Part shown: positions 36,843-42,694 of the stretch, piece after piece
Layout: the number at the start of each line of letters is the position of its first letter
Position numbering within the stretch: the stretch's first letter is position 1
Source of the DNA: JAAYJT01 sp037445555
GTDB taxonomy: Bacteria; Bacteroidota; Bacteroidia; Bacteroidales; JAAYJT01
Direction of reading: 5' to 3'
Length of the DNA: 64,000 nt
NCBI GenBank assembly: GCA_037445555.1
Contig: JBBIKG010000012.1
Coordinates: 17,523 to 81,522, forward strand
Notes under the pieces: generated by a model
Told to the model about the DNA's origin: nothing
The model's input: the letters and a program-made list of their open reading frames with translations, nothing else
The model's database searches: none
Translations under genes and position numbers: made by a program

Positions 36843-36868
36843 CCGGCCGGATTTTGGCCGGTTTTTTT
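36843..36868 (+). terminator. Terminator of hsp20
   Basis: Stem CCGGCC (36843-36848) / GGCCGG (36856-36861), then seven T (36862-36868). Confidence 0.85.
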
Positions 36869-36927
36869 GTTTCAGGCGGCTGCACTGGTCATGCATGCCG
36901 CACACGGGGCGAAAAAATCAGAGGGTA

Positions 36928-36958
36928 TTGCGCATATCGAAAAGTATTTATACTTTTG
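36928..36958 (+). promoter_or_regulatory. Promoter of tRNA-Asn
   Basis: TTG at 36928-36930, 20-bp spacer, TACTTTTG at 36951-36958; perfect Bacteroidota form, 15 bp before the tRNA. Confidence 0.7.
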
Positions 36959-36973
36959 CACCCCTGAAAACAC

Positions 36974-37047
36974 TCCTCCTTAGCTCAGTCGGTTAGAGCA
37001 TCTGACTGTTAATCAGAGGGTCGCTGGTTCAAGTCCAGCAGGGGGAG
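36974..37047 (+). tRNA. tRNA-Asn (GTT)
   Basis: Complete 74-nt cloverleaf: acceptor TCCTCCT/AGGGGGA (one T-G), D-arm GCTC, anticodon stem TCTGA/TCAGA with loop CTGTTAA and anticodon GTT at 37008-37010, T-arm GCTGG-TTCAAGT-CCAGC, discriminator G as expected for Asn. Its 3' end and terminator stem are repeated 375 bp downstream. Confidence 0.97.
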
Positions 37048-37073
37048 CAAGCAAGCGGGCACATGGCTCGCTT
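37026..37073 (+). repeat. Direct repeat copy A: tRNA-Asn 3' end plus terminator stem
   Basis: 48 bp from GGTTCAAGTCC of the T-arm through the acceptor 3' strand and the terminator hairpin (ending CTCGCTT), identical to copy B at 37401-37448. Copy A belongs to the functional tRNA. Confidence 0.95.
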
Positions 37074-37077
37074 TTTT
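37053..37077 (+). terminator. Terminator of tRNA-Asn, overlapping the GIY-YIG leader
   Basis: Stem AAGCGGGC (37053-37060) / GCTCGCTT (37066-37073), loop ACATG, T-run 37072-37077. The start codon of the GIY-YIG gene lies only 4 bp after the T-run. Confidence 0.8.
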
Positions 37078-37080
37078 ATT

Positions 37081-37368
37081 ATGAACTGGACGGTCTATAT
37101 TCTATTCTCCCAGAAACTCAATCGGTTCTATGTCGGATATTCTCATCAACCCGATATCCGACTCCTGCAACACCTCTCATTTCTGAAAGGAAATACTGCT
37201 TTCACCGCCAAAGCTCAAGACTGGAAGCAGTTGCTCTGCCTGTCCTGTCGAGATGAAACCCATGCCAGAAAAGTGGAATCACATATCAAAAAAATGAAAA
37301 GCAAGGCTTTTATCATTAACCTTATCAAATACCCTGAACTCCAGCGTAAAGTGCTCTCCCGTTATTAG
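37081..37368 (+). CDS. GIY-YIG endonuclease domain protein (URI family)
   Basis: 95 aa from ATG 37081; an in-frame ATG at 37063 lies inside the tRNA terminator. The N-terminal motif VYILFSQKLNRFYVGYS is the GIY-YIG catalytic strand pair (here YIL...FYVGYS), followed by PDIRLLQHL with the conserved Arg and WKQLLCLSCRDETHARKVESHIKKMKSKAFI with the catalytic Glu. Single-domain proteins of this type resemble the homing or structure-specific nuclease module. It sits 33 bp behind tRNA-Asn and is bounded by two copies of the tRNA 3' end, which suggests a small mobile or self-duplicating unit. Transcription presumably depends on read-through of the tRNA terminator. Confidence 0.85.
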   Translation: MNWTVYILFSQKLNRFYVGYSHQPDIRLLQHLSFLKGNTAFTAKAQDWKQLLCLSCRDETHARKVESHIKKMKSKAFIINLIKYPELQRKVLSRY

Positions 37369-37370
37369 CC

Positions 37371-37448
37371 GTTAATCAGAGCCCCGATGGCTATCGGGGT
37401 GGTTCAAGTCCAGCAGGGGGAGCAAGCAAGCGGGCACATGGCTCGCTT
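37371..37448 (+). repeat. Partial tRNA-Asn copy (copy B) behind the GIY-YIG gene
   Basis: Begins with GTTAATCAGAG (37371-37381), identical to the anticodon and 3' anticodon stem of tRNA-Asn. An 18-bp palindrome plus T then replaces the 7-nt variable-loop/T-stem part, followed by a perfect 48-bp copy (37401-37448) of the T-arm, acceptor 3' strand and terminator stem. The 5' half of the tRNA is missing, so it cannot fold as a tRNA. Confidence 0.93.
37382..37399. repeat. Short palindrome in the tRNA copy
   Basis: CCCCGAT-GGCT-ATCGGGG, perfect 7-bp arms with a 4-nt loop, placed exactly where copy B departs from the real tRNA. Confidence 0.9.
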
Positions 37449-37579
37449 ATGCTTTTCATTTCGTGGCAAATTATCCTCTCCTTCCAAAACATCGCTTCCG
37501 GTGGCGTGTCAAATAGTAAAATCATTGAATATCAATAAATTATCGATATATCTGCATATAATTTTATTTTTAGATGAAA

Positions 37580-37782
37580 ATGAAAAGGGGAAAGCGAAAT
37601 TCTTTAATGAGATGAAGGGGTTCGGATTCATTAAAAATGACGATTCACACAACGATTTTTTTGTTCATGCAACCGGCCTTAGCAACAAGTTAAGGGAAGT
37701 TGACCCGATAACCTTCGAACTGCAAGAGGGTAGAAAAGGGCTTCATGCAGTAAAAGCAAAGCTTGACTTGTTTAATTCCTGA
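37580..37782 (+). pseudogene. Cold-shock domain protein with broken start
   Basis: The frame encoding GKAKFFNEMKGFGFIKNDD..DFFVHATGL...VTFEL-type residues is a clear cold-shock domain (RNP1 KGFGFI, RNP2 FFVHATG) of about 65 residues. Bacteroidota members normally start MK(K)GK..KFFNE. Here the only suitable ATG (37580, ATGAAAAGGGG) is one base out of frame; one extra A would restore the usual start. In frame there is no ATG until 37438, inside the tRNA copy. Either a one-base deletion, a sequencing slip in the A-run, or a non-ATG start (for example TTG upstream). The domain itself is intact up to the stop at 37782. Confidence 0.6.
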
Positions 37783-38139
37783 TAAATTGCTGAGGTTGAA
37801 AAACTGATGTTGCAGGGCTATTTTTATTCAATAATTCGTGTTGCAAAATCGCTGAAATACAAGTAAAAAACACCTTGTCTTCATCATTGAAGTTTGTTTC
37901 CTGGCGACCGGAAAGAAAATGGATGACCGGCATCGGGTCAACGGAGACAGATAAATCACGTTAAGCCGGTTATGTTGTTCCGGATTCAAACAGATCCACA
38001 AACATTTCGCAGTCTGAAACGGTCCATTGCTTTAATAATAAGACTATCTTTATCCCCACAAGTCGCAGAATTATTTAATTCGGCCCGGCAAAACAGAATA
38101 AAGGAGGTTTCGATAAATTTATACCACCAATTAGCAATC
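37783..38139 (+). other. Long leader region before cold-shock gene
   Basis: 357 bp with no credible gene. AAGGAGG (38101-38107) is a near-perfect Shine-Dalgarno but lies 32 bp before the ATG at 38140, so it does not position that start. Long structured leaders are usual for cold-shock mRNAs; no defined motif or riboswitch was recognised. Confidence 0.4.
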
Positions 38140-38595
38140 ATGGCAAGAGCAAAAGAGACAAGCGGAAAAAAAGAAGTGCGATCAAAGCAGGAAAAGAAAC
38201 GAAAAGAAAAGGAACGAAAACGCATTGAGCGAAAGGAAAGCAGAAGCAGCGGTGAGAGCAGCAGCATGATTGCCTACGTGGATGAATTTGGAAATATTAC
38301 ATCAACCCCGCCCGATCCGGCTACTCGTCAGGTTATAAAGGCCGAAGACATAAATATCAGCGTGCCTAATAACACCGATCCGGGTTCGAACAATCCGATC
38401 CGAACCGGTATTGTCACATTTTTTGATGCCAAAAAGGGCTTTGGCTTTATTCGGGATACTGAGACCAGTCAGGATTATTTCGTTCATGTTAATGGGCTTC
38501 TTGAGCCAATCAGTGAAAACAATAAAGTAGTTTACAAGTTGGTTCGGGGCCAGAAGGGAATGAACGCCGTGGATGTTCAGATCAAGAGGGAATAG
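38140..38595 (+). CDS. Cold-shock domain protein with basic N-terminal head
   Basis: 151 aa from ATG 38140; upstream in-frame starts lack family features. N-terminal 35 residues are an extreme Lys/Arg/Glu run (KKEVRSKQEKKRKEKERK), then a linker MIAYVDEFGNITSTPPDP typical of Bacteroidota two-part cold-shock proteins, then the cold-shock domain (about 87-150): GIVTFFDAKKGFGFIRDTE (RNP1) and QDYFVHVNGL (RNP2). Likely an RNA chaperone active in cold shock or growth transitions. Own terminator follows. Confidence 0.92.
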   Translation: MARAKETSGKKEVRSKQEKKRKEKERKRIERKESRSSGESSSMIAYVDEFGNITSTPPDPATRQVIKAEDINISVPNNTDPGSNNPIRTGIVTFFDAKKGFGFIRDTETSQDYFVHVNGLLEPISENNKVVYKLVRGQKGMNAVDVQIKRE

Positions 38596-38617
38596 CCTCT
38601 GCCCTCGCAGACAGTTC

Positions 38618-38639
38618 AAACACTTGCACAAGTGTTTTT
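38618..38639 (+). terminator. Terminator of cold-shock gene
   Basis: Stem AAACACTTG (38618-38626) / CAAGTGTTT (38629-38637), with T-run to 38639, 23 bp after the stop. Confidence 0.75.
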
Positions 38640-38728
38640 GAGTAGCTTCGTTCCAATTTCAAAATCCGGTTTTCGCCAGATTATTTTAGAAGCAGCGATT
38701 AGAGAAGTTTTGCTCTCGCTTTGGCAAA

Positions 38729-38935
38729 CTAGCCGGCCGTGTATTTCTCGTACAGCACGAACAGGAATTCAATGCGTCTGATTTCGGTGGCAAAAGGTTG
38801 GGGGCGGTAGGCCAGGGCAACAACTTTGTCGAGCGCCTGGTGGGCTTTTACCAGTTTGGGTGGCATGGCCCGTGGGGCGTATAAATCGGCTAAACTGCTG
38901 CCCGCAAACTCAGCGCGCACTTCCAGCACTTTCAA
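38729..38935 (-). pseudogene. C-terminal remnant of an MmeI-like DNA methyltransferase
   Basis: 68 codons, no ATG; in-frame TGA and TAA stops immediately precede the homologous segment. EVRAEFAGSSLADLY, AMPPKLVKAHQALDKVVALAY and IEFLFVLYEKYTAG are the recognisable tail of class I SAM-dependent DNA methylases of the MmeI (type IIL restriction-modification) kind, proteins of about 900 residues. Only the last about 65 residues remain, ending at a natural stop. The rest of the enzyme is absent from the window, so this is a fossil of a lost restriction-modification island. Confidence 0.72.
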
Positions 38936-39066
38936 TTATCATGGCTTCGATGAATTGGCCACTTATTAAAACCGGTCTGCTCTTTTCTGGCAAAAGCATT
39001 GTGCTGGCTCAAGATGGTAGCTTAAGATGGCGATTGTTTACTGTATCATATCCTTAATTCTAAGCA

Positions 39067-39885
39067 TCAGTGGCTGCGCCGTTCAAACTTTTCAAGGTTG
39101 TTCAGAATAATCCATTCTACCAGACGGGGACAAAGGCGTTGAATCAAATAATTAAGCTTGCCAATTGGAGTTAACACGGTAATGTACTTTCGCCTTTCGA
39201 TGTTTTTCATCACCGCCCTGGCCACCGAATCGATGGTCTGCACACCCTTGCCCGAGCGTTTGTTCAACCTGATCAACGATCCATCGGCAGCAACGGTAGT
39301 TTTACCTTCCTCGTTCTCGGTATATCCAACATAAACCAACCCCACATGGATACGATTCTCCTTTTCTTCGATGCGGATGGTCTCGGTGATGGCGCGTATC
39401 GCCATCTTGGCTGAACAATACGCGGAAATATTCGGCAGCCCCCGGATGCCCGCCAGACTCGATATGAATACCAGGCTTCCATGACTCTGCCTCAGAAATG
39501 GCAATGCGGCTATTGCCGGACTAACAGCTCCCAATACGTTGCTCCTGAACATGGATTCGAAAACACCGGGGTTCAGATCAGCAAATCTGCCCCGCATCGA
39601 CATGCCCACATTATTCACCAAAATATCTATTCTACCATGCTTTTCGATGGTTTTGCCAATGAGTAGCCGCCCGCCTTCGTGGGTGGACACATCGCAGCAA
39701 ACAGACAGGGTGCTGCCCTGTATTGGCGCGAGCTCTTTTTCGGCTGCATGCAGCTGTTCGGGATTACGTGCGTTAAGCACAACGCTTGCCCCTTTACGAG
39801 CCAGCGCTTTAGCAACGCCCTTGCCTATGCCCCGGCTCGACCCGGTGACAATAGCTATTTTGCCGGATAAATTACTGGTACTCAT
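39067..39885 (-). CDS. SDR family NAD(P)-dependent oxidoreductase
   Basis: 272 aa. Classical short-chain dehydrogenase: TGSSRGIGKGVA (cofactor Gly motif, about 14-25), NNVGMSMRG (about 90), catalytic Ser in VFISSLAGI and YCSAK (Tyr/Lys). The fold is complete; the C-terminus contains a hydrophobic segment (LNYLIQRLCPRLVEWIILNN), as in membrane-associated members. Last gene of a three-gene operon with the CPBP protein (4-bp gap) and the epimerase. Substrate unknown. Confidence 0.9.
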   Translation of the reverse strand: MSTSNLSGKIAIVTGSSRGIGKGVAKALARKGASVVLNARNPEQLHAAEKELAPIQGSTLSVCCDVSTHEGGRLLIGKTIEKHGRIDILVNNVGMSMRGRFADLNPGVFESMFRSNVLGAVSPAIAALPFLRQSHGSLVFISSLAGIRGLPNISAYCSAKMAIRAITETIRIEEKENRIHVGLVYVGYTENEEGKTTVAADGSLIRLNKRSGKGVQTIDSVARAVMKNIERRKYITVLTPIGKLNYLIQRLCPRLVEWIILNNLEKFERRSH

Positions 39886-39889
39886 GCTT

Positions 39890-40636
39890 TTATTTGTTTT
39901 TAATCGTCATTTCCGGATTGTATTTTAACGCCGTGAAGCTATTGGTAAGCGCCATAGCCACATGCACCAGGAAGGCTATCCATAAGGTGCCTGATGCCAG
40001 GGTGAGCAGGCAAAGCACCAAACCCAGGGGCAGCGCCCCCACGGTTTCTTCAAGCCCCTTGGGGACGTGTGTGGCCGAATATAATGCCATGTTTACGGCA
40101 ATGGCAGGCCATACACCAATCTGGCCGGCAAGCGGAAACAGCAACAGCCCCCTGAAAAGGAACTCATATCCTAAAAGGTACAACGCCCAGGTGAGCGCAT
40201 TGATGAGCATGGTACGCCTTGTCCATACCCGTGCCCTGATCTGGGGATAGTTGGCCAGGTTCTTTGGCTTTTGGGCACTGAAAAATGCCACCGGAACGAC
40301 AAGCCCAGTCAAACCAAGAGTCCATGCCAGCGAAAACAGAGCAGTGTCGGCCCTGTAGGTAAGCCCGAAGGAGGCTAATGAATACCCCCTCATACATACC
40401 AGGGCAATGATGGCGGGTACAAGGCCCATAACCACGAAACCAGCGATACGGTTAAACGCAATATGGTTTATCGACGCCTGGTCGGAAGCATATCTTGAAT
40501 AGAACCATTGTTTAAGCACTTCGGATTTGGCGGTGAACCAATACACGGCAAATGAAACTGCGGCAAGCACAACGGGCAGAAAGACTGTCAGGTCGCCATC
40601 TTTCCAGGATAAGTCGGTAATCATAAGAACAATCAT
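39890..40636 (-). CDS. CPBP family intramembrane metalloprotease-like protein
   Basis: 248 aa with about seven TM segments. C-terminal CPBP (Rce1-like) domain: YEFLFRGLLLFPL is motif 1, with the usual EExxxR present as YExxxR, so one of the two glutamates is replaced; the later motif is NMALYSATHVPKG with a conserved His, and the last is FLVHVAMALTNS. The family includes CAAX-type proteases and bacteriocin immunity proteins. With the altered glutamate pair, catalytic activity is uncertain. Sits between the epimerase and SDR genes. Confidence 0.82.
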   Translation of the reverse strand: MIVLMITDLSWKDGDLTVFLPVVLAAVSFAVYWFTAKSEVLKQWFYSRYASDQASINHIAFNRIAGFVVMGLVPAIIALVCMRGYSLASFGLTYRADTALFSLAWTLGLTGLVVPVAFFSAQKPKNLANYPQIRARVWTRRTMLINALTWALYLLGYEFLFRGLLLFPLAGQIGVWPAIAVNMALYSATHVPKGLEETVGALPLGLVLCLLTLASGTLWIAFLVHVAMALTNSFTALKYNPEMTIKNK

Positions 40637-40684
40637 ATTTTAGGAGATTAGAGGTATTTGTTTTCGAGAAACCATTGATAGCAC

Positions 40685-41620
40685 TCATGTATGGCCAGGC
40701 TGATATCTGTTTGTGGCAGGCCAAGCTCTCATGGCCTCCCGGCTTTCGACAAATTGTTTTTCGCACGATATGCGGGCCATGGGGTAGCTCAGCAGGGGCT
40801 CTTTGCCCGTTATTTTCCCTGACAGGCTGCCTGCCAGACCGGCTGTCTTCACCAGCCACGACGGAACTGCTATCCGCGGACGGGGAACTCCAAGCACCTC
40901 AGCCGCCTTCCGGAAAAATTCGCGATAGGTAAGGTTTTCGTTGCCCGTGATGTAGTAACGGCCCACCTGTCCCATGTCGAGGCTGTTTGCAATGGCTGTG
41001 GCTACATCCCCCACATAAATAAAATTTCTTCCACCCTTGCTGTATACTTTCAGCTTCCCCCGGGCAAGGGCAAGAATCATTTTTCCGGCTCCCGGCAACG
41101 AGTCATAAGGACCAATCATGAAGGTGGGTAGAATTGCTATGGCCGGCAGCCCGCGTTTGTTCACAGCATCCATTACCAGACCGAAGGCTTCAAACTTCGA
41201 ATCAATATAATCGAGGCCAAACCTGGCTCCCGGAAAGGGAAAACGGTCGCCTGCCCGCGGCTGTGCGTTAACCGAACTGGCCGATCCCACATAAATCAGC
41301 CGACTGACAGTATCTTTAAGGCATGCGTCAATGACGTTACGGGTACCTTCCACATTGATGCGACGAACGAATTCTGATCGTGACGGCCACACGCTGGTGC
41401 TGGCAGCAGCATGAATCACGACATCTGTACCCGAAAAAGGATCTGACAGTGTTTCGGGCTGCAACACATCTCCGTAATGCCTGCTGATTGCTAACCCATC
41501 GAGGGTTCGCGATTTTGACGACGGATGTATCATTACGCTTACGGCATGGCCCCTGGCGAGGAGCAGTCTGACAAGATTACTGCCCAGCAGTCCATCGGCC
41601 CCGGTAACGGTTACATGCAT
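40685..41620 (-). CDS. NAD-dependent epimerase/dehydratase, C-terminus frameshifted
   Basis: 311 aa as read. Extended SDR: VTGADGLLGSNLVRLLLARGH (NAD motif), DVVIHAAAST, and YVGSASSVNAQ followed by DYIDSKFEAF with the Tyr-xxx-Lys replaced by YIDSK (Y, K present). After about residue 298 the frame breaks. The other frame continues LGLPQTDISLAIHECYQWFLENKYL to a TAA at 40648, the normal C-terminus of this family. Loss of two bases near 40726 (AGAGAG to AGAG) would explain it. The gene is otherwise intact and leads the operon with CPBP and SDR. Resembles sterol/dihydroflavonol-type reductases; substrate unknown. Confidence 0.82.
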   Translation of the reverse strand: MHVTVTGADGLLGSNLVRLLLARGHAVSVMIHPSSKSRTLDGLAISRHYGDVLQPETLSDPFSGTDVVIHAAASTSVWPSRSEFVRRINVEGTRNVIDACLKDTVSRLIYVGSASSVNAQPRAGDRFPFPGARFGLDYIDSKFEAFGLVMDAVNKRGLPAIAILPTFMIGPYDSLPGAGKMILALARGKLKVYSKGGRNFIYVGDVATAIANSLDMGQVGRYYITGNENLTYREFFRKAAEVLGVPRPRIAVPSWLVKTAGLAGSLSGKITGKEPLLSYPMARISCEKQFVESREAMRAWPATNRYQPGHT

Positions 41621-41788
41621 GGCTGATCGTTTTGGAATTTTAGCATGGGTAGAAAAGTTAAATTTACAATCTTTTTGTGGAAAGGCAACGGACCTCGAAT
41701 GTTTATTTTACACACTCATCCAAAGCACTTGCTCATCTTCGGGGCAGAACCATGCTTTCCAAACCTTTTCCGTGTCGTGAAACACGCC

Positions 41789-42385
41789 TTAAAGTGAATT
41801 ACCAATGCCACCGCCCGCAGTCATTAAACCAAGGGCCAGGAAAATCATGCCTGTCGGAATAGGGCCGGTGGTGGGAATATTGAATGGCAGTTGAGGCCCG
41901 GCAAAGCTAGCCTGTAAACAGATTATCGTATTGTCGCCGACCAGATATTTCCCGATGCCTACCGGGTGGCTGTCCCGTTTGTAAGGTTGCTGGCTGAGGA
42001 ATTGTCCGTTGCTTTGCAGGTTCCGTTTATTTGTTGTCTGTAAAAGGGGACCTCGTTTGTTGCCGTGTTCCAACCTATCAGCTCAACGGTTCCACGGGCC
42101 TGTGCGCCGTTGGTGTGTTTTCAGGCACAATCAAAAATACTGTTGATGGGGCAGCTTGCCCAGATGCCGCTCCACCCGCAGCATTCCGTTACATTCCATG
42201 TGCTGCCTAAAAGAGCCTGGTTACTACTGCTGCGGGATCTCATCCAAATGACTTTACCTTTTATATCATCGCCTGCAGGGGGTGGCCCGTCGGTTGAGCA
42301 GGAGACTTTTTGTAGCATCCTGGGTGCGAACGTGTAGCGTGGTGACTAGTAGCAATACGCCTGCTATTAGCCCGGTGATGATCAT
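41789..42385 (-). pseudogene. Decayed small secreted or membrane protein gene
   Basis: Three consecutive frame fragments read as one protein. From ATG 42385: MIITGLIAGVLLLVTTLHVRTQ (signal/TM). Then in another frame the Cys/Trp-rich DGPPPAGDDIKGKVIWM...SSNQALLGSTWNVTECCGWSGIWASCP. After a stop comes GTVELIGWNTATNEVPFYRQQINGTC. Then a third frame ends in IPTTGPIPTGMIFLALGLMTAGG at 41789. The pattern of recognisable protein-like composition across frame changes indicates indels. No family recognised. The remaining gap 41621-41788 and 42386-42694 holds only the ccsBA-side hairpin and no other gene. Confidence 0.5.
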
Positions 42386-42597
42386 TGCATTAGGTTCCTC
42401 GTTTCAAAATTAACGATGAAGACAAATAAGTGTGTCCGTTTATATTTTTCAAACAGTTTCCGTGTTTTTATCTGTTCTGCCTAATCAGAAATAGTAATGT
42501 TTCCAAACAAAGTTTCAAGCTGTTGACTTTTTTCAACCCATCCTATTTTAAGTAGCATACCCGTAGCAGGAGAATTTGGCGGTAAGAATCAGGAAAG

Positions 42598-42626
42598 AGG
42601 AAAGAGGCCAGACTGACCTCTTTCCT
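42598..42626 (-). terminator. Hairpin behind the cytochrome c assembly gene
   Basis: Stem AGGAAAGAGG (42598-42607) / CCTCTTTCCT (42617-42626), loop of 9. It lies 69 bp past the stop of the fused ResB-CcsA gene; there is no clear T-run, so its terminator role is tentative. Confidence 0.4.
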
Positions 42627-42694
42627 GGTAAATGATTCAAATTAAGTCCTGATTAGGTATCAGGTGTATAAGCCACGGGGCATAACTTTTGATA

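Noticed and set aside
41789..41880. IPTTGPIPTG tail as an IPTL-CTERM or exosortase signal
   Set aside because: Lacks the basic end and the exact motif; no exosortase seen in the window.
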